Of a stretch of 64,000 bases of DNA, positions 1-21,584 are shown one piece after another; within the stretch, counting starts at the first letter, position 1; each line of letters begins with the position of its first letter. Location: assembly GCA_008638375.1 (NCBI GenBank), contig CM018036.1:4092392-4156391 (forward strand), read 5' to 3'. The position numbers were made by a program, and so were the translations under genes. The notes below the pieces were generated by a model, which was not told where the DNA came from, ran no database searches, and saw only the letters and a program-made list of their open reading frames with translations. Origin of the DNA: Nyssa sinensis. Lineage: Eukaryota > Streptophyta > Magnoliopsida > Cornales > Nyssaceae.

Positions 1-483
1 TCTTCTCCCTGAGATATCAACCAAATGCCACATCCTTGACGAAAGTTTTGTTAGACCCTTACCTTCTTTGACAGCATAGATTTGAAGAAACTCAAGCATG
101 AAGGATGCATCAACAGCCATCATCCATGCAAGGGTTTCGCCATTAAAATCAAGGTATTTGTGGTAGCAAGCTCTGATTCTTGACTCGAGCTTTGTTAACT
201 GGTCAACCAGGTGCTGGAACTTGAGACATTGGAGCTGTTTCTGCGTTCTCTTTGCCGCAGAAAGCTTATATCTCTCCATCTCATAAAGCTCTGGACGCCA
301 ATAATGGTAAGGGCCTATTGCAACTTGTTGAGGAATATAAGAATCTGGGTCGCTAGCCATTAGGGTTTTGGGGACATTGAAGATGGTAACTGGGATTTCA
401 GTGTCTTCTTCGAACTCTTCATCTAGGGTTCGACGTATTTGAATGACCCATCGATGCTCGTCGAAGTTTGAGTTCATGGACAT
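1..483 (-). CDS. DUF247 (UPF0481) family protein, 5' part only
   Basis: The open frame begins at the ATG complementing 481-483 and runs without a stop to base 1, giving the first 161 residues; the rest lies outside the window. Family marks visible are 'IFNVPKTLMASDP' then 'YIPQQVAIGPYHYWRPELYEME' (split here only by length), where the IGPYH...L..ME block is the signature of plant DUF247 proteins, followed by the helical 'ETLAWMMAVDASFMLEFLQ' stretch also typical of the family. DUF247 proteins are usually 400-550 aa, intron-poor, often end in a membrane anchor and lie in tandem clusters; their biochemical role is unknown. A TATA-like element lies about 100 bp upstream. Whether the full gene is intact cannot be judged here. 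Confidence 0.9.
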   Translation of the reverse strand, partial: MSMNSNFDEHRWVIQIRRTLDEEFEEDTEIPVTIFNVPKTLMASDPDSYIPQQVAIGPYHYWRPELYEMERYKLSAAKRTQKQLQCLKFQHLVDQLTKLESRIRACYHKYLDFNGETLAWMMAVDASFMLEFLQIYAVKEGKGLTKLSSRMWHLVDISGRR

Positions 484-790
484 GGTGGGTTGAAGAGAAT
501 ACATGAATGTTGTTTTCGTTGTTGGAATGGCAGTTTTGGTGTATTGAATGATGGGAGAGTTAATGAGAGTTAATGGTTTTTATAGGTGTAAATTGTAAAG
601 ATAACAGCTTAAATGAAACTTCAGTTGGGTTTCGTCATACCTAAATGCGTTTCTCGTGCGTGTGTGTGTGTATATATATATATATATAAACGTCTCTCAC
701 AGGTCCACTTATATATTGTCGTTTAGAAATATTGTTTGGCAACACGTGCTAAAAAAGACAGCCCAGTCAAAGGAAACTAGTCAAATATTG
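484..790 (-). promoter_or_regulatory. DUF247 promoter and 5' leader
   Basis: Read on the minus strand, CTATAAAAA lies at about 577-585, some 95-100 bp before the ATG, a normal TATA position for a short-leader plant gene. A compound (TG)n(TA)n microsatellite occupies about 658-688 in the promoter. Parts of this block recur at about 2820-2978 and 4365-4525. Confidence 0.5.
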
Positions 791-1074
791 GTGGGACTAG
801 GAAGTGCACGGGAAGGTGTGATACTCATAAAGTCTGTGATAACATGTGTGATATTTTATGATTTTAATATTTTATAAGTTTTATTATATTATTAAGATTA
901 TTGTATATATACACAAAAGTAATTATTTAATGAAATTATTACACTGTATTATTATATAACGGTATCTCACAAAAAAATTTTAAAATTTGTGAAAAAATTA
1001 CTCTCATGATTCATAAAAATTTTAAAAATTTATAAGATAATGTCACATAATGTATTTAATTTTACTCAAAAATT

Positions 1075-1960
1075 TAAGCTATTAGATTTTGGTCCTAATC
1101 ATATATATTAGCTATTTCATCTTACACTCATTATTTAATGTAAAATTTACATTAACAAACCTTCTCCTTATAACATATGAACCACTACTTTAATCACAAC
1201 TTCTTAAGTAACAATCCTCTTCCCCTTGATGTCACCAATATGATTCTTTTGAGTGCACCATGCCCTTCTAATTAAGATTCGATTCTTTCAACAAATCAAG
1301 CCTAAACTTCTTTTTTTATCAGTAAAGAAAAATAATTTTATTGATGTATAAAAATAGATAAAACTCAATACATCAACATGATAAGAAAAAAAGATGGGAG
1401 TGTAAAAGACATCATGATAAGAAACTAACATCTCAACTAGGTTGACACTTTGACACCTACTAATCATCTCTCAATGCCACAACTCCAAATAACAAAGATT
1501 GGCAAGTTACCAACTTAACAACATAAGTAGCCACCCAAACAGAAGATGAAACAACCTTACTTCGACCGGTATTCAAAACCTATACCAAAGAAAATGGCCA
1601 TTTACTTCAAAATAGTTGTAGAAGAATCGAGTATGAGATGAGTATTAACCATGGTATCACTAAGTGTTTACTAACAAGACAAACCATGTTCATCACAATG
1701 CCAAGTTATTAAACAATAAAAGTCAAACACACCGTGTTCACAATATTACACACATATCACGAAGTGTTTAACTACCAAGACTTCATGAGTTCAAAGGTCT
1801 TACACCAATGCCACCACAACATTCTTGAGCTACCAAATATTAGCGCTTTTTATATAAAGTGTTCTTTAGAATTTTCACACCTAAACTCTGATACCACTTG
1901 TTACGATGGCAGAAACATTGACACTATCATATAAATAAATAGGAGAGCCTACGAACAAGC
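1075..1960 (-). mobile_element. Degenerate LTR-type element remnant A
   Basis: On the minus strand 1886-1896 reads TGGTATCAGAG, the usual primer-binding site matching the 3' end of initiator-Met tRNA, placed just after 'TAACA', which would be an LTR end. No gag or pol coding remains, so it looks like a small non-autonomous (TRIM-like) or heavily deleted element. Large parts of 1080-1960 are repeated at 3110-3700. Outer borders are uncertain. Confidence 0.45.
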
Positions 1961-2431
1961 CTCGATATACATTTAGATCATAACTTGACCAAAAAACTTA
2001 ACATGTTAAGGCATTTCAATGGTAACTCAAACTTTAACTTAAATTTGAGTCTAAATCTTCTTTAATTATTGACTTAAATCTATATTAAATTTATTTTTAT
2101 TTAAATTAGTATAATATTATTTATAAACTTAAATTATTAATTTAAAAATAAATTTAAAATTTTTGAGATAAGATGAAAGGAAGTTCAATTGTTTGATCAC
2201 AATTAAAAAAAGTATTTTTCACAAAATAAATATATCAATGATAAGAAATATATCAAAGCTGATTGTAATTAATGATATAATTTTATCAACAATTCTGTTC
2301 AATGCCTTCCAAATAAACTAACATGCAAGCTTCGACTCTTCTACACAAATGACTAAAATAAATTATCTACTAACATGTTACATTCTCTCGGATAGATATA
2401 CCGGTTTTTTCACTACCTCAGCCCTTATCAC

Positions 2432-2820
2432 ATGTATAGTAGTCGGCTATTCTCAACAACCCAACAAATATTGATATTGAACACAATTTTTAGACTTTTA
2501 GGATCTTTAATTGATATTAAAGGCTCGGTGATTTCAATTATTTTTTTTTCAAAGGAGAAGTTACGATTTCAAATTCAGCTACAAGTGATTGATATCTATC
2601 TATTTTTAAGATCTTTTTATTCTCCGCACTGTATTGAAATTGGCTTTTAGGCTAACATTGAAGAGGAAGAGAAATAGATGGAACATCTATACAACACTTT
2701 AGAACTTCTATTTTCTAATACTATTTTGCGAAAGGCCATATCAAGCATGCCTTTTCTATGTCTATTGTTTTAGGATAATTTTTTCGTTTCTTTTTTTGGT
2801 GGGACATCAGTTTAGTTTTT
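2432..2820. other. Intergenic stretch with no recognised gene
   Basis: I see only short frames here, with no family features. It lies just below promoter-like copy B, on the side where a DUF247 coding region would be expected. No DUF247 motif could be read, so if a gene copy was here it has been lost. Confidence 0.4.
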
Positions 2821-2978
2821 TTATTTATTGAATGATGGGAGAGTTAATAGAATGAGGGTTTTTTATAGTTGTATACTGTAAAAGATAAGAACATAAATGA
2901 AACTTCACTTGGGTTTAGTCAAACCTAAATGTGTTTCTCATGTGTAAATTTAAACATCTCACTTTCAAATGGTGGATG
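2820..2978 (-). repeat. DUF247 promoter-like block, copy B
   Basis: Closely resembles 540-665 upstream of the DUF247 gene: the 'attgaatgatgggagagtta' box, the TATA-like stretch, and the 'aaatgaaacttca.ttgggtttcgtca' and 'acctaaatg.gtttctc' boxes occur in the same order. No DUF247 frame follows it, so it is a dispersed relic of a duplicated promoter. Confidence 0.6.
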
Positions 2979-3109
2979 ATATCATTTTCTAAATCAATTC
3001 AGGAAAATCAAACTGATATACCTAACATTACTTGAAAATTGCATACCAAAGAGATTAGAAGATATATATAAAAAACTTTGAGATACATGTTGAATTTTAA
3101 ATTGACATA

Positions 3110-3700
3110 AAAAGTTTTTGGTCGATCATTTATATTAATCATTTTGCTGTGTATTTACTATCCCGTGTGAGGCTTCTAGTTCACACGTTACCTAACAAAT
3201 CTCTTTCTAGACATGTGATATAGTCACATAACAATTCTCTCTATTGATGTTGCAGGTATGACTTTTATGAGTGCATCATACTCATCCATTTAAGAACTAA
3301 TGTTCTCCCACACCAAACATGAACCAAATACACCGTATCAATCAAAAAATCACTGAGTATTTAACAACAAGAGTCAAACACATCATATTTACAAAATCGC
3401 GTATCACCAAGTGTTTAGTTACTTAGATTCCTTAAATTCAAAAGTCTAACGCCAATGCCACCACGGTAACTCTTGGTATTCAATGACAAGAGTCAACATT
3501 ATTGAACTACCAAATACTAGGACTTCTTGAATCAAGTGTTGTCTAGAATTTTCACATTTTAACTATGATACCACTTGTTACAACAATGGAAGCATTGATA
3601 CTGCCATATATAATAGAAAAATAGGAGAATTAAAGAGCAGGTTCTTATATATATTTGAATCCTAACTTGAAACACCATACATCTTAGACCCAATCATATA
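3110..3700 (-). mobile_element. Degenerate LTR-type element remnant B
   Basis: A diverged second copy of remnant A. Its primer-binding site at 3563-3573 reads TGGTATCATAG on the minus strand (one mismatch to the initiator-Met site) and is again followed by the 'tgttac.a..atgg.ag.attga' putative LTR start on the plus strand. The two copies are offset by about 1.68 kb. No coding capacity is visible. Confidence 0.4.
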
Positions 3701-4364
3701 TGTTAGCTATTTTTATTAGGAACAATGTTAGAGTTTTCATCTTTTTTTATATCACATTTATCCAATATTTTTACATAAATAGGACTCATCATTCATTTTT
3801 TTAATTATCCAAACATATAGATTCCACTCACTTAAAATAAATAAGATAAAAGTGGTACAAAAAAAATTAAATCTATAGCATTATTAATTTTTTTACACTT
3901 AAGAGGTATAATTCCAGGTTTACACGTTACCTCAAGTCATCATAATACGTCAATGCATTTGTTATCTTTGACTTTAAGCCAAATGAGAATGAATGAACAG
4001 TGATGCAAGAGTCAAATTGCAGTCCGCAATGAAAAAAAACAGCCATGCATGAGCCAAACACAAAAAAATCTCATCAATTTTTTAACTTTAATCTTTTTCA
4101 CTATGTTTGTTTGTAGATTTAGAGAAAAAATTAGATAAATTAGTCTCTATAACTTTATAAAATTAGTATTTTTTTTTTAAAAAAAAAAAGACTCACTAAT
4201 AGTATCAGAAATAAATAATAATAATAAAAAATGTAGTTTAATTAATCTTATTACTATTAAGAAAGAAGATAACTAATCCATCATTACCTAATCTATAAAA
4301 CAAATATAGTCTTTATCTATGACTGTAAATTTTAATTACTAATATTATTCTTAAATAAACAACA

Positions 4365-4525
4365 TTTGGGCCTAATTAAAAATGTGTTTCTTATGTGAAT
4401 ATTTAAAATCTCACTTTCAATTTGGAAAAAGTCTCCAACCCTCCACCACTATTTTGTCTTTAAAGAAATATAGTTAGGCAACGCATGTTTGGGGGATATA
4501 AAAACCAGTCAATTGAAACTCTGTT
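4365..4525 (-). repeat. DUF247 promoter-like block, copy C (partial)
   Basis: Shares 'aaatgtgtttct.atgtg', 'aaaatctcactttcaa' and a distal part ('ttaggcaacgcatg', 'ccagtcaa.tgaaact') with the regions above copies A and B. It is more diverged and lacks the TATA part. Confidence 0.45.
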
Positions 4526-4680
4526 TCATGTTTCATTGTCTGTCATTGTAACGTGATAATGCATTTGTTTTCTAGCTTTGACTTTTAAGGTCATTAAGTT
4601 TTGTACCGATCCGCATAAAGTTAGAAAATCTAATGTAATCGGCACACGTTATCTACTTAATATATATACTCTTTCTATAA

Positions 4681-4935
4681 GAGTAATATTATTTTTATTT
4701 TAATATTTTATTAAAAAAATTTATCTGCTATTGTGATTGTTCTTGGTATTAGTGAATTCAGTCTCTTGATATTAGTCATGTCATGTGAATCCAATGAAGT
4801 TTAATTGACTAGTAGTAAAAAGCTTAATTGACTAACACTCGCATATATCAAGAGGTTTAATTGACTAATACCCGAACAGACACGTCAACAGGTAAGAAAA
4901 TTTGATAAAATTTTATGATATAAATTGCATTACTC
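4681..4935. mobile_element. MITE, copy 1 of a family seen twice
   Basis: A 255-bp element with short inverted ends GAGTAAT...ATTACTC. It is flanked by 'tttctata' at 4672-4679 and 4936-4943, an 8-bp direct repeat that fits a target-site duplication. Most of its length aligns by eye with 38447-38665, including the 'aaaaagcttaattgact' and 'cccgaacag.cac.tcaac' boxes. No coding sequence. The 8-9 bp duplication suggests a hAT- or Mutator-type non-autonomous element. Confidence 0.65.
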
Positions 4936-4943
4936 TTTCTATA

Positions 4944-6985
4944 TATCTAACACAATCTTAATTCCAATTTGTTTGGATAATAAAAAAAAATAGAATGAAA
5001 TGAAATAAGGATTAGTCATGTACGAGGAAAGAGGAAAACATAAGGATGTTAGAAAAAATAACAATGAAAATGATCATAATATAATGTTTGATACAGTGGA
5101 ATAGATATTTTAAAAATATTTATTCTAACTTTTTAATTTTTATTCTTATTTAATATGATTGAAAATGTTTATTTTATAAAACGAATATTTTATTAAAAAT
5201 CATTCTAAAATTACACTTATCTCTTCTAAAATTTTTGAAATTATACCGAGATAAACTACAAATACCGTCTCTAGTTTTTTTTTTTCAAAATAACAATTTT
5301 TAATTTTATATAAAAAAAAGTTTAATATTTTAATCAATATTTATTTGAAAATCAAAAAAAAAAATCAAAAAAAATTATTCAAAATTGAAAAACTATAAAA
5401 ACAAATATGAAAATGACAGTTTTGTTATTTAAAAAAAAAATTAATTAGGTGAGATATTTGTAATTTGTCAAATAAAATAGAAAAAGTCAACGTAATTTCA
5501 AAAATCTCAAAAAAAAATCAGTATAATTACCTGAAACATTACAGAGGTCAATATAATTTATCTAAATTTTTTATAAAAAATAAAACAATAGAGTTTTTTA
5601 CTTTAACTGCATGCCAAATCTTATTTAAATAAAAGAAAAAAAACAAGAGTCAAAATAGTCAATAAATGAGCAGTATTTTAATTTGAAACTTAACACAATT
5701 AGTGAATAAATCGTGTTCGTTCTCCACCTCAACCATTAGGACACATTTTCAACAGGCTGCATATTAATTTTCAACCTATTAAAAAAGACTTTACAAATTT
5801 TTCATTTCAAGAATTTATTGATTTTTAATTTGGAAGAAATTATTTTTATTTAACGATCAAAAATCAATTTTTTGTATGTGTGTGTGTGTGTGTGTTTAGT
5901 CTGTATTGATGTAACAGCTATCTAAATTGAAAAACAACTGTACTTCATATTATACAATCTGTCAAGTATTCCAATTATCACTTACAAAAGAGAGATGGAA
6001 TCTTGGAATCAATCTTTTTTTATTAATAATTTTTTTTTTTTTTGTTGCTAAAAGCAAAGTAGAGAAATTACAATAGCAAGGCAAACCTATCATTGTTCCC
6101 TACAATCAATCAGTCTTAAGTAGGTGCCTCTTTTTTCATACCCACCCTTGACTTTCATATCAAAATCAACACAATATTATTAGTTTATACATACTAATCT
6201 CATCACTTAGATATAATCTTTTAGATATAATCTTTACAAGTGGCAAGATTATACTCTTGACTTGTTAGAAACTTAAATAATGAATACGAATACGATAATA
6301 TTTATGTAAAATATAATCATTCAAGTAAGAAAATTAATTTTTCAAAATTTTTTAATATGAATATTATTATGAAAATTTAAAAAATATAAATTTATTACAT
6401 CATATTTATAAACATTAGTACTAAAAAAATAGAATTTACAAACACGTTATGTATAAAGTAACAGAAGTTTTTTGACATTAAATAAAAGTACAAATTGTCA
6501 TGTCACTAGCTCTTATTGTTGATTTGGGTGTGATGAGTTAACTATATTCTACCTATGAACACTAACATTTGTCACAAATGAGATCACAAAAGGGGTTTAG
6601 ATTTTAAGATCTCTATTACTAATAATAACTCAAAAAAAAAAAAAAACAACAATTTTGCTATTATTAGTTACCATGGTTCAATGGTTCAATCGTTGCAACG
6701 TAATTAATATATGTATTTCACATATCTATATTATGTACAGGCAATACTAATTACGTTGCGACTGTGAAATCATCCCAACTGATAATAATAATTCTTAGAA
6801 AAAAAAAAAAGTATATTAATCTCTTCTTAAATTTCTAACAATTATAAAACTGTCGTAGCTTCAAATTACTGCAAACACTCAGTTCAATCGCCTGTGATCC
6901 AAAGAAATATGGTGAAAAACAGAAATGACTGACACAACTCCATATCACAACTTCATCCACTCCCAGCTGGCCATGCTCTGAATCC
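4944..6985. other. AT-rich intergenic DNA
   Basis: Very AT-rich with many A and T runs and one (GT)n microsatellite at about 5873-5895. No gene, RNA or clear transposon ends recognised. The last part, about 6850-7034, is probably the 3' UTR of the PPR gene. Confidence 0.5.
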
Positions 6986-7034
6986 ATGCATAAGCATACA
7001 ACCATCCATCTTCAGTTAAGCATACCCATCACAG

Positions 7035-8477
7035 TCAACCATCTTCAGATCCTTCCCTCGCCAGCTTTGTCCCCAACTCTGCCCTTGGCTTGGCCGAAAG
7101 CCCTTTTGTTAACATCTCTTCCTCATACTTCCGAGCCATATCCAACATGCCCTTCTGCACCAAAGCATCAATTAAAGCATTGTAAGCAAACTCATCTGGA
7201 CTCAACCCATGTTCCTCCATCTTCTTCCACACGACAAATACCGGCCGAAGAAAACCCCATCTCCCAAATTTCCGCATTAGCATCACGTAAGTGTCCATCC
7301 TTGGACGAACCCCACTTCTAATCATCCTATCAAACAGCTGAATAATCTCCCTGGGCTTTTCAAGGGATCCAAAAAAGCAATGATATGTAATAACATTAGG
7401 TGCCCAACCTTTCCTAGACATTTGATCAAGCACTTTGTACGCTTCCCTTACCCTCCCATTTTCACACAAAAGCTTCACAATTGTATTATAAGTTACAACA
7501 TTGGGTTCACAACCCAATTCCATCATCTCACGATACAGCCGATTTGCCACATCAACACCATCTGAAAGACCAAGAGCACGAATCACTGTGTTATATGCCA
7601 CCACATCCAATTCAATCCCCTTCTTCTTCATCTCTTTATACAGTTTCACAGCCTTCCATGGCTTCCCACTCTTGCATTGTATATTCATAAATATAGAATA
7701 CGAATGTAAATCTTTGCAAACACCTCTTCTATCCATCTCTTCCCAAAAATCTTTACACTTACTCCACCACCCCATTTTAAACCACCCACGAAGAATCATA
7801 TTATATATTTTTGTGTTCGCATCAAAATGCAAATTCTTGATATTGTTATTGTTCTTTCCCAAGAACAATTCTTCAGCTTCGATTACATGCTTGTACTCGC
7901 ACAATGCATCAATAAGATTCGAAAACGAAGTCTCATCCTTCAAGCTAAATTCTTCCATTCGATCATATGTGCTTATAGCCTCTTTCACAAGGTGTGCCGA
8001 TACATAGCGCTTGAACATTACACGAAATGTGGTATGATCTGGCGTTGAATGCGCATTTTTTCGCATTTGATCAATCAAATTCCATGAGAGATCGAATTCG
8101 AAGAACTTACCTAAAATGTCAATCATTCGATTGTAAATTTCGGTGCTGTGTTCGAACTCACATTCGCTTTCGACCCAATTGAAGAATTCGAAGGCGCGTT
8201 TCCAGTCATTGTTGTAGCATGACAGTGTTTCGAGTACTGTGTTGTGGTCAAAATCGAGCGAATTGGCGGTGACTGAGGGTTTTCGAATTGAGTAACTGCG
8301 AAGCGTAGATTTTGATGCTGATTTTGGATTGTCGTGATAAGAAAAGGGTTGGGGTTTTGTAGGAGAAGATGGATTATTTGGTGGGTTAGTGTGAAAAGTA
8401 AGAAAAATTTGGATGTGAGAGAGCAGAGATTGAGGTAAGCGGAAGAAGTGGCATCGAGATGAGAACGAAGAAAGCAT
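7035..8477 (-). CDS. P-class pentatricopeptide repeat protein, predicted organellar
   Basis: A single-exon frame of 480 aa. The first ~70 residues are rich in Ser, Pro, His and Arg with few acids (start MLSSFSSRCHFFRLPQSLLS), as in mitochondrial or plastid targeting peptides. From about residue 112 to 462 there are roughly nine to ten 35-residue PPR motifs, clear at 257-291, 292-325, 326-360 (NVVTYNTIV...), 361-392, 393-427 and 428-462. No E, DYW or SMR domain follows, so it is a P-class protein, expected to bind organelle RNA and act in stability, splicing or translation. The opening 'YNRMIDILGKFFEFD' resembles Arabidopsis At1g80550 as I remember it, which also fits the neighbours. The ATG at 8477 is the first in frame. 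It is divergent with the IPMDH gene, 419 bp away. Confidence 0.94.
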   Translation of the reverse strand: MLSSFSSRCHFFRLPQSLLSHIQIFLTFHTNPPNNPSSPTKPQPFSYHDNPKSASKSTLRSYSIRKPSVTANSLDFDHNTVLETLSCYNNDWKRAFEFFNWVESECEFEHSTEIYNRMIDILGKFFEFDLSWNLIDQMRKNAHSTPDHTTFRVMFKRYVSAHLVKEAISTYDRMEEFSLKDETSFSNLIDALCEYKHVIEAEELFLGKNNNNIKNLHFDANTKIYNMILRGWFKMGWWSKCKDFWEEMDRRGVCKDLHSYSIFMNIQCKSGKPWKAVKLYKEMKKKGIELDVVAYNTVIRALGLSDGVDVANRLYREMMELGCEPNVVTYNTIVKLLCENGRVREAYKVLDQMSRKGWAPNVITYHCFFGSLEKPREIIQLFDRMIRSGVRPRMDTYVMLMRKFGRWGFLRPVFVVWKKMEEHGLSPDEFAYNALIDALVQKGMLDMARKYEEEMLTKGLSAKPRAELGTKLAREGSEDG

Positions 8478-8896
8478 TCTTGATTATCTTCTCCTTTTTC
8501 TTTTATTCCTTTCGATTGTCAGGTGTTTTACACCAGATCATTACAGAGATGATTTTGCGGAAACAGAGACGGAGACCAGTAGAAAGTACCTCTGAAGCTT
8601 TGCTCACTACCAGAGGAAGAGGAGCTCATTGACAGACGGCTTGAACGAGGGTATCCTCTCTCTCTCTCTCTCTCTCTCAGAAAAAAAAAAAAAAAACAAA
8701 TATTAAAGAATAATAGGCATACTTCTGTTTTTTTTAGTGGCTGTGTTTGCTATCATCAGTACTGTGACGGGGTTGCGTTGGGCCCACCACATAGCTTGCA
8801 ACCTTCCACTCGCAGCACACCACAAAGACTCCCTTCTCTAGCGAATCAGTGATTCAGTGTTACCAACTGCAAAGTTCTCACTCCTCTCCGCCAACG
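8478..8896. promoter_or_regulatory. Shared divergent promoter of the PPR and IPMDH genes
   Basis: Only 419 bp separate the two start codons, so both promoters and 5' leaders must lie here. A (CT)n tract at 8656-8678, followed by an A run at 8680-8695, sits near the middle. Pyrimidine tracts of this kind are common in plant core promoters and leaders. No clear TATA box was seen for either gene, consistent with housekeeping-type expression. Confidence 0.6.
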
Positions 8897-19867
<10,971 letters not shown>

Positions 19868-20690
19868 ATTCAATGAAGATGAACCCTAAAGTGCTTCATT
19901 TTATTCCGTTTAGGATGATTATTGCAAGTTGCAACAGCTCTCACTTCTCCTTTTTATCAATTCAACCCATCCTCCTATTTGTTTTAGGACTTCAGATTTT
20001 TTGTGATACGCATTTGAAGTGTTGTATCTTAGCTATGAGTTGCACTTTCAAATTTAATTATCCGAGACCTTTGTTACCAAGTCTATTGTAACATACTAAC
20101 ATGAAATAATGATGCCAAATGATGATTAAGTTCTGTTGAGATTGAAAGCTTGGTTTTTTTTTTTTACAATGTTTGTGGTTATTTAATGACCCTATTGGAC
20201 TTCAGATTATGGAGAATTAATTATAATATAATTTATTTATTATTTGGGTGTTTAGTAAAAATTGTTTATAAGTGATTTTGTATTATAATTGTTTTTCATC
20301 TGTTATTTAATTAATACTTTATATATTGAGTAACATGTAAGTAGTGAGGCCAAGGTGACTTTGGGTTGTAATGAGGATGCCTATCGGCCCATCAATGTTC
20401 CCGGCCGTTTTATCCATGCTTGAAGTTTAGGCAGGTTTGCTTGGGGAGAGAGTTAGATGTGTGTTGTCTCGGAAATTACAGTTGAGTAACTTTAGTGTTG
20501 CGTCAAGAACTCTGCAGAAATAGAATAGTGGCAAGTGGTGCATCAAAGTTTCGTCCATGGATTTTTTTTTCGTTTTCAGAAATTAAATAGGTGAGAGATA
20601 TTTTCATGCTGATCAAAGTTCAAACAGCAAGCCAAGGGACCTATGTTATCATATTTTCCTCACTTTTCTTGAAGAGCCAAAATTGCATAA
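19868..20690. other. IPMDH 3' UTR and following intergenic DNA
   Basis: The transcript end probably lies within about 300 bp of the stop; 'gaaataatg' near 20104 is a possible near-upstream element. No gene is seen before the tandem repeat near 20.9 kb. Confidence 0.4.
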
Positions 20691-20896
20691 TTAACCAAAG
20701 TAAGAGTGAACGTGTTCAAATTTCTTTGTGAACTGACTCATTTGAATGACTGGTGAAAAAAAAGTGTTGTTGGAATAAGTATTTTGATAAGTTGTGAGTA
20801 TTTTGATAAATGTATTTGAAATGGATTTAAATGATATTATGTTGTTTGGATGAATTGTTAAAAATGTTGAATGTATTATATAAATAAAAAACAAGC

Positions 20897-21270
20897 GCTT
20901 TTTAAAATGAGAATTTGTAAAATTCATTCACTGTTATTTTTTTAAAACGGACATTTGGACTTAAAAATGTTTAAAAAGATATTTTGAAGATGACAAGACA
21001 AACATTCAAATATCAAAAAAAACATTTTTAAAATGGGAGTTTAAAAAATTCATTCATTGTTATTTTTTCGAAACGGATATTTGGACTTTAAAATGTTCAA
21101 ACAGATATTTTGATGACTGCAAAATAAAAATTCAAATATCAAAAAAACGTTTTTAAAATAAGAGTTTAAAAAACTCATTCATTGTTATTTTTTTCAAAAT
21201 GGACATTTGGACTTAAAAATATTCAAACAGATATTTAAATATCAAAAAAGTCCGATTTAAATTTTAAAAT
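20897..21270. repeat. Three-copy 126-bp tandem repeat
   Basis: Three diverged units share 'cattcattgttattttttt', 'acggacatttggactt.aaaatgtt.aaa.agatattt' and 'caaatatcaaaaaa'. Anchors at 20922, 21048 and 21173 give a 125-126 bp period. The array lies in AT-rich DNA with 'gtttggatgaatt' on its left and 'attcaaacatg' on its right, which may be the worn ends of a surrounding foldback element. Confidence 0.8.
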
Positions 21271-21584
21271 ATCACTATCTATTCAAACATGTCTTTATAA
21301 TTAAAAATGTAAGAAAACAAAATAAGTATATTAATATTAATGTAAAATTTACATGAGTCCCACATTAGAAGAGGTAGCATTAGACTCTTCTCTTTAAATG
21401 TTATTTTTTAATAATATTATTATAAGTTTGAACTAATGAAACAAGTTACTTAAGTTTTACTTAACCTTATAAATCTATTTTTTGGTACATTTTCGTAATT
21501 TTATATAACTGCAAACATAGTTGTTATGGAATTGAAATATCTGGTCCACCTTTATTAATAATTAAAAAATAAAAAATACAGAAG

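Noticed and set aside
7380..8048. Several plus-strand frames across the PPR gene
   Set aside because: Shadows of the minus-strand PPR coding sequence; no domains.
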